Part shown: positions 1 through 7,280 of the stretch, one piece after another
How the letters are laid out: each line of letters starts with the position of its first letter
How positions within the stretch are numbered: the first letter of the stretch is position 1
NCBI RefSeq assembly: GCF_001431485.1
Contig: NZ_LDJM01000051.1
Location: 1 to 33,180 of the forward strand
Reading direction: 5' to 3'
Length of the DNA: 33,180 bases
Source: Stenotrophomonas ginsengisoli
GTDB taxonomy: Bacteria > Pseudomonadota > Gammaproteobacteria > Xanthomonadales > Xanthomonadaceae
Notes under the pieces: model-generated
What the model was told of the DNA's origin: nothing
Database searches by the model: none
Seen by the model: the letters and a program-made list of their open reading frames with translations, nothing else
Made by a program: the position numbers and the translations under genes

Positions 1-27
1 CGGCATGCCGGCATGCAGCGGTGTTGC

Positions 28-62
28 GGAAAAAAGAAACGGCACCACGAAGGTGCCGTTTC
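28..62 (-). terminator. Intrinsic terminator of 6S RNA
   Basis: On the minus strand a 10-bp perfect stem (37-46 with 52-61, extended by the 36/62 pair) closes a 5-nt loop and is followed by six T residues (35 down to 30). It lies just past the 3' end of the 6S RNA, so it most likely ends that transcript. Confidence 0.85.
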
Positions 63-69
63 AAAAGGT

Positions 70-255
70 GGTTCTCCACTATGCCGATGCATGCGAAACG
101 ACCCTGAACCCGAGGTTCAAGTGGAGACGCTGAGACCCCATTGGGCTTTCCGCTCGTAGACGGACATGCACACCCGGTGTCGGCGCGCCCCCGGTGTCGT
201 TCTTAAGGGACAAGGCGATATGTTTGCACATGCTGTCGGGCACGGCAGAGAACGC
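70..255 (-). ncRNA. ssrS: 6S RNA (SsrS)
   Basis: 6S RNA binds the sigma-70 RNA polymerase holoenzyme by mimicking an open promoter and lowers housekeeping transcription in stationary phase. The two ends of this region pair (GTTCTC near 253 with GAGAAC near 72, continuing inward with a few mismatches) to give the long closing stem. The 3' half carries the family block CTTGAACC-x-GGGTTCA (about 107-123), which matches the conserved 3' segment of gammaproteobacterial 6S RNA. The length of about 186 nt is typical. It lies directly downstream of zapA on the same strand, the usual neighbourhood. Ends are set by the closing stem and by the promoter and terminator, so they are good to a few bases only. 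No protein frame here looks real. Confidence 0.9.
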
Positions 256-261
256 ACTTGA

Positions 262-291
262 AGTATACCTGCAGGCATGGGCGAAGGTCAC
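262..291 (-). promoter_or_regulatory. Sigma-70-type promoter of 6S RNA
   Basis: On the minus strand a -35 element GTGACC (291-286) and a -10 element TATACT (267-262) are separated by 18 bp. The expected start, about 7 nt after the -10, falls at 254-256, exactly where the closing stem of the 6S RNA begins. The -35 is one base from TTGACC. Confidence 0.7.
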
Positions 292-357
292 CCGTTGGTC
301 GGCATTGGCAGGTTCAAGTTGGTGGCCGGGGTGTGCACTTTCCCGGGCCGGCATTGT

Positions 358-657
358 TCAGGGCGCTTCGTCCAGGGCGCGGTCCAGGCGCCGGTTCAAT
401 TCGCTCAGGGCGCGCTGCAGGTCGCTTTCCTGTTCGCTGAGCTGGTTGCGCAGCAACAGCAGTTCATGGGCCAGGTTCAAGGCGGTGAGCACGGCCACCC
501 GATCCACCGACGCGGTGCGGTTGCCACCGCGGATCTCGCGCATGCGCCCGTCCAGGCTGCGTGCGGCCGCTTCCAGGCTGTCACGTTCGGCCGCATCCAC
601 GCCCACGGTGTAGTCGCGGTCCAGGATGCGGATGGTGACCGGGGTGCTGGCACTCAT
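358..657 (-). CDS. zapA: Cell division protein ZapA
   Basis: ZapA binds FtsZ at mid-cell, cross-links protofilaments and stabilises the Z ring. The 99-residue product has the ZapA layout: an N-terminal beta-rich head (VTIRILDRDYTVGV, about 7-20), a helical segment with DGRMREIR and DRVAVLTALNLAHELL, then a C-terminal coiled coil rich in Leu, Glu and Arg (about 68-98). The length fits the family. Its start overlaps the stop of the upstream ZapB-like gene by 4 bp, so the two are probably translated as a coupled pair. The 6S RNA follows about 100 bp downstream with its own promoter. The identification is from the sequence; the FtsZ role is known for the family. Confidence 0.95.
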   Translation of the reverse strand: MSASTPVTIRILDRDYTVGVDAAERDSLEAAARSLDGRMREIRGGNRTASVDRVAVLTALNLAHELLLLRNQLSEQESDLQRALSELNRRLDRALDEAP

Positions 658-875
658 GTGTTCTGCTCCAGGGAACGCAGCCGGGTGATCATCGCTTCCA
701 CGCGGGAGCGGGCCATCTCGTTCTTGGCCAGCAGCTGGGCGCGTTCGACCATCAATTGCTCCTGGGCCACACGCAGGCTGCGGTTCTCCTCGGCCAGGCG
801 GGTATTGCGCTCGACCAGGGTCTGGACCCGCAAGGCCAGGGCGTGCAATGCAGCGACGGGATCAAAGGCAGGCAT
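654..875 (-). CDS. Small ZapB-like coiled-coil protein (TIGR02449 type)
   Basis: This 73-residue protein is almost entirely one coiled coil. After a short head (MPAFDPVAALHAL) it runs as heptads rich in Leu, Glu, Gln and Arg (RNTRLAEENRSLR, EQLMVERAQLLAKNEM) to the end. Small proteins of this kind sit directly upstream of zapA in many gammaproteobacteria and resemble ZapB, the cytoplasmic partner that links ZapA to the nucleoid. A function in Z-ring positioning is inferred from the neighbour and the coil; there is no catalytic motif. The chosen ATG is the only one giving this short form and sits 6 nt after a good -10 element. The same frame stays open far upstream (to 1568), but that extension is antisense to ygfB and has no coiled-coil character. 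Confidence 0.85.
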   Translation of the reverse strand: MPAFDPVAALHALALRVQTLVERNTRLAEENRSLRVAQEQLMVERAQLLAKNEMARSRVEAMITRLRSLEQNT

Positions 876-881
876 GGGCGC

Positions 882-911
882 ACGATAGGCAGGCAAACGC
901 TGGCCGGTCAA
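882..911 (-). promoter_or_regulatory. Promoter of the ZapB-like/zapA pair
   Basis: On the minus strand TTGACC (911-906) and TATCGT (887-882) are 18 bp apart. The predicted transcription start coincides with the ATG at 875, with only six bases between the -10 and the start codon, so the message may be leaderless. Confidence 0.6.
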
Positions 912-996
912 GCACCATCGGGGTTGGCCCCGGTACACTGCGCGCATGGCTGCACAGGACGTGGCGGCGCTTCGATTCCCTTCAATAGGCAATGCA

Positions 997-1542
997 ATGA
1001 ACGAACTTCCCGATTTCACCGCCGTTTCCCAGCAGGCCAACGCACTGGCCCTGGCCAGCACCCCGGCCGAGTTGCATGGCGGGCTGTGCGGCTGGCTGGC
1101 CGCCGGTGGCATCGACCGCAACGACTGGCTGGCGGCGGTACTGGCCGACCCGGGCCTGGCCGCGCCGGAAGCCGGCAGTGCCCTGGACCGCCTGCGTGCG
1201 GTGAGCGTGGCCCAGCTGGAAGACCGTGACTTTGCTTTCGAGCTGCTGCTCAGTGCGGCCAGTGCCACGGTGCTGGAACGCACCGGCGCGCTGTTTGACT
1301 GGTGCCGCGGCTTTCTGGGTGGTTTCGGCCTGGCCAGTGGCACCCGCCCGAGCCTGAGCGAGGAGGGCGAGGAGGCACTGGAAGACCTGGCCCGTCTGGC
1401 CGCTTCCAGCAGCGATGAATTCGAGGCCGGCGACGAGGACGAGGATGCCCTGGCCGAGATCGAGGAGTTCGTGCGCGTGGCCGTGCTGCTGCTGCACGGT
1501 GACTGCGTGATGGCCGTGCGCCACCGCAAGAGCCTGAACTGA
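997..1542 (+). CDS. ygfB: YgfB/YecA family protein (UPF0149)
   Basis: This 181-residue acidic, mostly alpha-helical protein belongs to the YgfB (UPF0149) family. Family-like features are the N-terminal LHGGLCGWLAAGG segment (about 26-38), the central LFDWCRGFLGGFGLA segment (about 100-114) and an acidic C-terminal helix ending in LLLHGDCVMAVRHRKS. The molecular role is poorly defined; a Pseudomonas homologue is reported to affect expression of a peptidoglycan amidase. The start was placed at ATG 997, which matches the usual family N-terminus; an in-frame ATG at 946 would add 17 untypical residues. The gene is divergent from the ZapB-like gene and 10 bp upstream of pepP, so ygfB-pepP is an operon, a pairing common in gammaproteobacteria. 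Confidence 0.9.
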   Translation: MNELPDFTAVSQQANALALASTPAELHGGLCGWLAAGGIDRNDWLAAVLADPGLAAPEAGSALDRLRAVSVAQLEDRDFAFELLLSAASATVLERTGALFDWCRGFLGGFGLASGTRPSLSEEGEEALEDLARLAASSSDEFEAGDEDEDALAEIEEFVRVAVLLLHGDCVMAVRHRKSLN

Positions 1543-1552
1543 GGAGCCGGCG

Positions 1553-2893
1553 ATGTCCTTGCGTGCATTGACCGGGATCAGCGCCGGTGAGTACCGCGGC
1601 CGCCGCCGCCAGTTGATGGACGCAGTGGGCGAGCAGGCCATCATCGTGCTGCCGGCCGCCGCGGAGAAAGTGCGCAGCCATGACACCCATTACCCGTTCC
1701 GACAGGACTCCAACTTCCATTACCTGACCGGTTTCAACGAGCCCGAAGCCGTGCTGGTGCTGGTGCCCGGGCGTCGCCATGGCGAGGTGATCCTGTTCTG
1801 CCGCGAGCGCCATCCCGAGCGCGAGATGTGGGATGGCCCGCGTGCCGGTACCGGCGGGGCGGTGTCGTTGTACGGGGCCGATGATGCCTACCCGATCGAG
1901 GACATCGACGAGATCCTGCCCGGCCTGCTGGAAGGGCGCAGCCGGGTGTATTACCCGTTCGGCCGTGATGCCCAGTTCGACCGCCAGCTGATCGGCTGGG
2001 TCAACCAGGTGCGTGCCCAGGTGCGCAACGGTGCACGCCCGCCGCATGAGCTGCTGGAGCTGGGCACCCTGCTGCACGAAATGCGCCTGTTCAAGAGCGA
2101 GGCGGAAGTTGCCCTGATGCGCCATGCCGCCCAGGTCAGCGTGCAGGCCCACCGCGCGGCGATGGCGATCGTGCGCCCGGGCATGCCCGAATACGTGCTG
2201 CAGGCCGAACTGGAACGTCATTTCCGTGCCAGCGACTGCTGGCCGGCGTATGGCTCCATTGTCGGTGCCGGTGGCAATGGCTGCGTGCTGCACTACGTGG
2301 CCAACAACGCGGTGGCTGCCGATGGCGACCTGGTGCTGATCGATGCCGGCGCCGAGTACCGTGGCTATGCGGCCGACATCACCCGGACCTTCCCGGCCAA
2401 CGGCCGCTACAGTGCCGAGCAGCGCCAGCTGTATGACCTGGTCGAGCGTGCCCAGGCCGCCGCCATCGCCATTGCCCGTCCGGGCACGCCGTGGGAGGCG
2501 TTGCACAACACCGCGCTGGATGTGCTGGTCGATGGCCTGCTGTCGCTGGGCCTGCTGCAGGGCACCCATGCCGAAGTGCTGGCCAGCAAGGCCTACCTGC
2601 GCTTCTACCCGCACAAGAGCGGGCACTGGTTGGGCCTGGATGTGCACGATGTGGGCAGCTACCGGATCGAAGGCGAAAGCCGCCTGCTCGAACCGGGCAT
2701 GGTGCTGACCATCGAGCCGGGGATCTATGTGCGCCCGGATGACAAGGATGTACCGGCCAAGTGGCGTGGCATCGGTATCCGCACCGAGGACAACCTGGTG
2801 ATCACCGATGACGGCCATGACAACATCACCGGTGCACTGGAGCGCAGCGCAGAGGCGGTGGAGGCCTTCATGGCGGCCGCGCGCGCCGGCTGA
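1553..2893 (+). CDS. pepP: Xaa-Pro aminopeptidase P (family M24)
   Basis: PepP removes the N-terminal residue when proline is second, using a two-metal centre in a pita-bread fold, in the cytoplasm. The 446-residue protein has the N-terminal creatinase-like domain (about 1-170, including the HDTHYPFRQDSNFHYLTGF block) and a C-terminal M24 domain. All five metal ligands are visible: Asp264 (LIDAG), Asp275 (ADITR), His358 (SGHWLG), Glu388 (TIEPGIY) and Glu412 (RTEDN), with nearly the spacing of Escherichia coli PepP. A GGAG ribosome-binding site lies 6 bp before the ATG. ygfB is 10 bp upstream. The usual next gene, ubiH, is absent; a convergent terminator and pepQ follow instead. Confidence 0.96.
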   Translation: MSLRALTGISAGEYRGRRRQLMDAVGEQAIIVLPAAAEKVRSHDTHYPFRQDSNFHYLTGFNEPEAVLVLVPGRRHGEVILFCRERHPEREMWDGPRAGTGGAVSLYGADDAYPIEDIDEILPGLLEGRSRVYYPFGRDAQFDRQLIGWVNQVRAQVRNGARPPHELLELGTLLHEMRLFKSEAEVALMRHAAQVSVQAHRAAMAIVRPGMPEYVLQAELERHFRASDCWPAYGSIVGAGGNGCVLHYVANNAVAADGDLVLIDAGAEYRGYAADITRTFPANGRYSAEQRQLYDLVERAQAAAIAIARPGTPWEALHNTALDVLVDGLLSLGLLQGTHAEVLASKAYLRFYPHKSGHWLGLDVHDVGSYRIEGESRLLEPGMVLTIEPGIYVRPDDKDVPAKWRGIGIRTEDNLVITDDGHDNITGALERSAEAVEAFMAAARAG

Positions 2894-2928
2894 TCGGCGC
2901 TGGCGCTGGCGTTGTCCTGCGACAATGA

Positions 2929-2953
2929 CAAAGGGCGCCATAGGCGCCCTTTG
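2929..2953. terminator. Bidirectional terminator between pepP and pepQ
   Basis: An 11-bp perfect stem (2929-2939 with 2943-2953, core AAAGGGCGCC) with a 3-nt loop sits between two convergent genes. A short A/T flank on both sides lets it work for either strand, although neither flank is a long T run. Confidence 0.7.
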
Positions 2954-2982
2954 TTGATTGTGCCGACGGCCGCTGGCTGGAA

Positions 2983-4320
2983 TCAGGCCGGAGTGGCCGC
3001 AAACACCGGGCGGGTCAGGTTGTCGGCCTGGGCGTCGGTGCACAGCACCTCGTCCTCGATGCGGATGCCGCCGTAGGGCTTGAACAAGTCCACCCGCTGC
3101 CAGTTCACCGCATCGGCCTGGCCGGCCGCGCGCAGGTCTTCCAGCAGCATGTCGATGAAGTAGATGCCCGGTTCGATGGTGACCACCATGCCCGGCTGCA
3201 GCTGCCGGGTCAGGCGCAGGAAGCGCTGGCCGTCCGGGCGCTGGATGAAGCCACCATGCTCGCCTTCGGCAAAACCGGCCACGTCGTGCACCTGGGCGCC
3301 GATGCCGTGGCCGATCCCGTGCGGGAAGAAGGCATTGCTGACCCCGGTGGCCAGGGCCGTTTCGGCATCGACCTTGATGATGTCGAACTCACGCAGCACC
3401 CCGGCCAGGCCGAGGTGGGCATCCAGGTGCAGCTGCTTGTAGTCAAAGCCGGCGCGGACCTTGGCGCACAGCTGTTGCTGCACCCGGTCCACCGCGTCGA
3501 TCAGGGCCTGGAATTCGTCGTGGCCGGCAGCGGCGTAGCTGCGGGTGATGTCCGAGGCGTAGCCAAAGGCCGAGGCACCGGCATCGATCAGGAAGCTGCG
3601 CGGGTCGGCCGGGCGCTGCTTGTCCAGTTCGGTGTAGTGCAGCACTGCGCCGTTCTGGTTCAGCGCGATGATGTTGCCGTAGGGCAGCTCGTTGGCATCC
3701 TGGGTGGCCGCTGCGCAGTAGGCCATGTGGATCTCGAACTCACTGGCCCCGGCGCGGAAGGCGGCCTCGGCGGCCTTGTGCGCGCGCACGGCCGGTACCT
3801 GGGCGGCGCGCATCAGGGCAATTTCATAGGGCGTCTTGAACGAGCGGTGCCAGTGCAGGTGGTCAAGCACGGCCTGCGGGTTGTTGGGCGCGAAGGCACC
3901 GATGGCGCTGTTGGCCTCGCCGAGGATGGCGCAGCGCGCCGGGTCGGCCGGCAGCAGCGGCAGGGCCTGCTCGGCCTCACGGATGATGTGGATGTCGAAA
4001 TGCTCCACCCACCAGCCGTTGGGCGCGGCCGGCACCACATGCCAGTAATCACGTGGCTGGTTGAAGATCAGCTGCGGGCGCTTGCCCGGGGTATGGACCA
4101 CCCAGCTGTCCGGCACCCGGGTCAGCGGCAGCCAGTGCTTGAAATGCGGGTTGACCGCAAACGGGTAGTCGCGGTCGTCAAACACCTGGTAATGCAGCCG
4201 GCCGGAAGGGATGACCAGATGGTCCAGGCCGGCGCGGGCCAGTGCGGCATCGGCGCGGGCGGTCAGGGTGGCCAGGTGGTCGGCGTACAGCGGGGCGGGA
4301 TCAGGCAGGTGCATGGGCAT
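2983..4320 (-). CDS. pepQ: Xaa-Pro dipeptidase PepQ (family M24)
   Basis: PepQ (prolidase) hydrolyses Xaa-Pro dipeptides, the last step of proline-peptide breakdown in the cytoplasm. The 445-residue product has the bacterial PepQ layout: an N-terminal domain with the HFKHWLPL segment, then the M24 catalytic domain. The metal ligands are visible as Asp246 (IDAG), Asp257 (SDITR), His338 (HGIGHGIG), Glu383 (TIEPGIYF) and Glu422 (RIEDE), close to E. coli PepQ numbering. The gene converges on pepP, so two proline peptidases of the same superfamily share one terminator. ATG 4320 was used; a second ATG two codons inside is equally possible. A PilZ gene lies 55 bp upstream on the same strand, so read-through is possible. 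Confidence 0.95.
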   Translation of the reverse strand: MPMHLPDPAPLYADHLATLTARADAALARAGLDHLVIPSGRLHYQVFDDRDYPFAVNPHFKHWLPLTRVPDSWVVHTPGKRPQLIFNQPRDYWHVVPAAPNGWWVEHFDIHIIREAEQALPLLPADPARCAILGEANSAIGAFAPNNPQAVLDHLHWHRSFKTPYEIALMRAAQVPAVRAHKAAEAAFRAGASEFEIHMAYCAAATQDANELPYGNIIALNQNGAVLHYTELDKQRPADPRSFLIDAGASAFGYASDITRSYAAAGHDEFQALIDAVDRVQQQLCAKVRAGFDYKQLHLDAHLGLAGVLREFDIIKVDAETALATGVSNAFFPHGIGHGIGAQVHDVAGFAEGEHGGFIQRPDGQRFLRLTRQLQPGMVVTIEPGIYFIDMLLEDLRAAGQADAVNWQRVDLFKPYGGIRIEDEVLCTDAQADNLTRPVFAATPA

Positions 4321-4375
4321 GTATCCAGGAACGACAGCCCATGATTGTGCACCTGCCTGCCGGCGATTGCGCGCC

Positions 4376-4720
4376 TCAGCTGGTCTGGCCGGTGCTGATC
4401 CACTGCCGCAGCAGTTCGCGGTGGGTGGCGCTCAGGGTCAGAAAGCGCAGGCCGGCCCAGTACTGGCCGGGCGCATGGGCCGGTTCACGCCAGAGCAGGT
4501 GCACGCCGACATCGATGTTGGCCGCCTGGCCGTGGCGGTCGGGCACCTGGAAGCTGAGCTGGTACAGCGCATCGTCCACCAGCGGGGCGTCGGAGAGGAT
4601 CAGCATGCCGCTTTCAGACACATTGCCGAGCCGGCCGATCACCTGCTCGCGCATCTGGTCGGTGACCGGAACATGTTCGGGAACGGCGCGGCGCGGGGCG
4701 CGACGGGTGTCTTCCATCAT
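4376..4720 (-). CDS. PilZ-domain protein (predicted cyclic di-GMP receptor)
   Basis: PilZ domains bind cyclic di-GMP and pass the signal to motility, pilus or exopolysaccharide machinery. This 114-residue protein is a stand-alone PilZ domain. It shows both ligand-binding signatures: an RxxxR motif at the N-terminus (R6-R7-x-x-R10-R11) and N33-x-S35-x-x-G38 (NVSESG), followed by a beta-barrel pattern with HLLWRE and YWAGLRFL. Both conserved motifs are intact, so binding is likely. Its start overlaps the stop of the DUF1631 gene by 4 bp (ATGA), which suggests coupled translation and a shared task. A second Met codon directly follows the first. It does not resemble the pilus-assembly PilZ that lies with holB and tmk, and its output is unknown. 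Confidence 0.88.
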   Translation of the reverse strand: MMEDTRRAPRRAVPEHVPVTDQMREQVIGRLGNVSESGMLILSDAPLVDDALYQLSFQVPDRHGQAANIDVGVHLLWREPAHAPGQYWAGLRFLTLSATHRELLRQWISTGQTS

Positions 4721-7185
4721 GCGGACTCCTTGTTGCCGCCACGGCCGGCCAGGCTGCGCAGGGTGCGCAGGGTGGCCTGCCAGGCGCGGTCGATCAACCG
4801 GCCCTGGCTTTCATTGACGATGCGCAGCTGGCCGCTGGCCATCAGCCGGGCCAGGCTGTCCATGGTGTGTTCGGCCACCTTCTGGCCACGTGCGTTGACG
4901 AACAGGGCGTTGTCGGTGAGCTGGCTGAACCAGGACATGCGCAGGCGACGGGTGTCGCCCTGCTGGTTGGTGTGGAAATCAAACCAGGTGCCGAACGGCA
5001 GTTCACGCAGCTGCTGGTAGCACGATTCTTCGGTGGTGTTGCGCGCTGGCGGTGGTGCCGGGCGCTCGACGGCTTCGTCCTGGCGGCCGCCCTGGTCGCC
5101 CAGGCGGCTGCGTGCCTGCAGGCGGGCAGTGAGCTCGGTGCGCGAGGTGATCGCATCCTCGCCGCCCGGGGTGGACAGGCGGCGGGCAATCGCGCCGGCT
5201 TCCTCGCCGTGGTAGCCGACCTGGCCCAGGGCCTTTTCCAGGCTCTGGCCGAAGTCTTCATCGGCCGGGTTGCCTGCGGCCTGGGTGGTCAGGGCCACGA
5301 TCTGGCGGGTGGCGGCCACCTGCTGTTCCCATTCGCCGGATTGCTCGCCCTGGCGCAGCAGGGTCAGCATCAGCACATCATTCCAGGCCTGGCGCATCAG
5401 GTTCTGCACGAAACGCGGCGGTGCCGGTTCGCTGTCGCAGGCGGCCTGGATGGTCTTGTCGGCCACGCGCCGGGCGCTTTCCAGGCGTTCCTTGCCGCGC
5501 GCTGCCTCGATGAAGCGGCGTTCGGCCAGTTCGGCCTTGTGCACCGCACTGCGGTAGTGGGCCTGGATTTCCTCGGTGGCGTTGGCAAAGACCTGCTCAT
5601 CGCCGTCGTAATCGTTGACCACCTTGTGCACGGTCTGGCCGAGCTTGGCCACCAGCACCGGGTCCACGTCCTCGTTGCCCAGCCACAGGGCGCCGGATTC
5701 GGCCACCGCATTGAGCAGCTCGCGCGCCGGGTGTTCATCGCGCACGAAGAAGCCCGGGTCGCTGATCGCCGCGCGCACCACCGGCAGCTGCAGCTGGGTC
5801 AGCAGTTCTCCGGCGCTGGCATCGCTGCGCATGTGGGCCTGGATCTGCCGGTAGAGCAGGCCGAGCAGGTCCATGGTGTCGTTGTCGCGGGGCGAGAGCT
5901 GGGCCGCCGGGCCGTGCTCGGCGCGGGCCTGGGCCAGCAGGGCGTTGCGGATGTCCTCGATCGAGCGCCCGGGGCTGGCCGGCTTGGCGGCGGTCAGGCC
6001 CTGCAGGCGGGCCAGCAGGTTGTTGACCACCGGGCTGCTCAGGGCCGGGCCCGGGGCGGCGCTGGCCTGCGTGGCGGACATGTCCGCCTCCGGGCCGGCA
6101 GCAGGCAGGCCGTTGCCCGCCTGGAGCGGCAGGCTGGCGCTGCTGAGCGGCAGTTGGTTGCCGTAGGTCTGGCGGGCGGCGCTGAGCATCTGCTGCAGGT
6201 CGGCCAGGTCTTCCTCGCTGACCGCGGCATTGAGCGCCTGGCCGGGCTGCAGGGCGGCAGCGGCCGCACTGGCCGCCGCCGCATCGGCGGTGGCGGCATG
6301 CAGGCTCTGGCGCCAGCCGCTGGCCGGGGCCTGGCCCTGCCACTGGGTCAGTGGTCGGTCGGCACCACCGGTGCCGGCGGGCGAAGTGCTGGCGGAGTTG
6401 CCCGATGCCGCGCTGTTGCCGTGCGGCGACGGGGCATCGGCGTCGGCCGGGCCGGCACTGCGCCGACGGCCGGCCGGACGCGGCAGGAACGGCTGGTAGA
6501 CCAGGCCGGGCAGCACGCCCTGGCTGGCCAGCAGGCTGTTGGCGCGTTCCAGCAGTTCGGCCTGGCGCTCGAACACCATGCGGCCGAAGGCCTTGTACAG
6601 GACCAGGCTGGCCTCGGCACTGAGATCGAGCAGGCTGCTGGCCTGGGGCAGGCGTCGGCACAGCCAGTGCGGGGACAGCGGTACCTGCTCGATGTCATAG
6701 GCCGGGCGGGCCGCCAGCACCGCCATCCGCTGCGAGAGCACATGCAGGGCGCTGGCATGACGTGGTGCCTCGCGCCGGGCCAGGTCGGCCAGCACGATGT
6801 CACGGTCGATCTCGATGTCCTGCACCAGTGACAGCTCGGTGGCCGGGGCGGCGACCGCGTCGGCCGGCAGCCGCGCATCGGCTTCGTGCAGGCTGGTCAG
6901 GGCCCGCCCGCTCAGGCTCAGGTAATGGCGGGCAAAGGCCTCGCCCATCGGCATCACATGGCGGGCCTGGCCGAGCAGGTCCATCTGCAGCTGGCTGTTG
7001 CGTGCCACGTCGGCATGGCGCATCAGGTCGCGCTCCAGCTCGACGATGGTCAGCGTCAATGGTGTGAGCAGGATCTGCTGGGTCAGCTGCTGCAGCTGCT
7101 CCAGCAGCCCGCTGACCCTGGGCGGCAGGGCCGCGGGCAGCTCAATGGAAGGCGGTGTTCGTGGCGAACCGGCCATGGTGTGCAT
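4717..7185 (-). CDS. DUF1631 family protein
   Basis: This 822-residue cytoplasmic protein matches my recollection of the DUF1631 family, whose biochemical role is not established. The N-terminal part (about 1-240) is helical, followed by a Pro/Ala/Gly/Ser-rich linker (about 245-300), a second helical part (about 380-680) and a conserved C-terminal module (about 725-815). That module begins near ELPFGTWFDF and contains RLRMSWFSQLTDNALFV and a RAWQATLRTLRSL helix. It reads like a small beta-barrel, and a link to cyclic di-GMP is suggested by the overlapping PilZ gene; that is inference. The start chosen is ATG 7185, with AGGGGA 6 bp upstream. A GTG at 7206 would add seven residues. hemW ends about 95 bp upstream, with a 14-bp palindrome between. 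Confidence 0.85.
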   Translation of the reverse strand: MHTMAGSPRTPPSIELPAALPPRVSGLLEQLQQLTQQILLTPLTLTIVELERDLMRHADVARNSQLQMDLLGQARHVMPMGEAFARHYLSLSGRALTSLHEADARLPADAVAAPATELSLVQDIEIDRDIVLADLARREAPRHASALHVLSQRMAVLAARPAYDIEQVPLSPHWLCRRLPQASSLLDLSAEASLVLYKAFGRMVFERQAELLERANSLLASQGVLPGLVYQPFLPRPAGRRRSAGPADADAPSPHGNSAASGNSASTSPAGTGGADRPLTQWQGQAPASGWRQSLHAATADAAAASAAAAALQPGQALNAAVSEEDLADLQQMLSAARQTYGNQLPLSSASLPLQAGNGLPAAGPEADMSATQASAAPGPALSSPVVNNLLARLQGLTAAKPASPGRSIEDIRNALLAQARAEHGPAAQLSPRDNDTMDLLGLLYRQIQAHMRSDASAGELLTQLQLPVVRAAISDPGFFVRDEHPARELLNAVAESGALWLGNEDVDPVLVAKLGQTVHKVVNDYDGDEQVFANATEEIQAHYRSAVHKAELAERRFIEAARGKERLESARRVADKTIQAACDSEPAPPRFVQNLMRQAWNDVLMLTLLRQGEQSGEWEQQVAATRQIVALTTQAAGNPADEDFGQSLEKALGQVGYHGEEAGAIARRLSTPGGEDAITSRTELTARLQARSRLGDQGGRQDEAVERPAPPPARNTTEESCYQQLRELPFGTWFDFHTNQQGDTRRLRMSWFSQLTDNALFVNARGQKVAEHTMDSLARLMASGQLRIVNESQGRLIDRAWQATLRTLRSLAGRGGNKESA

Positions 7186-7218
7186 CCTGCGTCCCCTGAA
7201 TGGCACAAACTTTAAACG

Positions 7219-7232
7219 CCTGACCGGTCAGG
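7219..7232. repeat. Perfect 14-bp palindrome upstream of the DUF1631 gene
   Basis: CCTGACCGGTCAGG is a perfect dyad in the 95-bp gap between hemW and the DUF1631 gene, flanked by a wider TGGCA/TGCCA pair (7201-7205, 7233-7237). It has no T run, so it reads more like a protein-binding site than a terminator. Function unknown. Confidence 0.5.
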
Positions 7233-7280
7233 TGCCAGTGGTGGCCGGGGACGGGATGGAGGCTGGCCGGCAGACGCTGC

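Noticed and set aside
1..24. CGGCATGCCG palindrome and repeated GCATGC at the window edge as a REP element
   Set aside because: Too short and cut by the window border to support a call.
79..354. 91-residue minus-strand frame over the 6S RNA
   Set aside because: It overlaps the promoter, the structured RNA and the 3' side of the zapA gap, and shows no protein-like pattern.
1250..3043. 597-residue open frame on the minus strand opposite pepP
   Set aside because: It is antisense to a fully supported pepP, its protein is rich in His, Gln, Gly and Arg with no domain pattern, and such frames arise from G/C-rich third positions.
4867..6831. 654-residue plus-strand frame opposite the DUF1631 gene
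   Set aside because: Its composition (Gly, Ala, Gln and Arg-rich, no motif) and exact antisense position mark it as a shadow frame.
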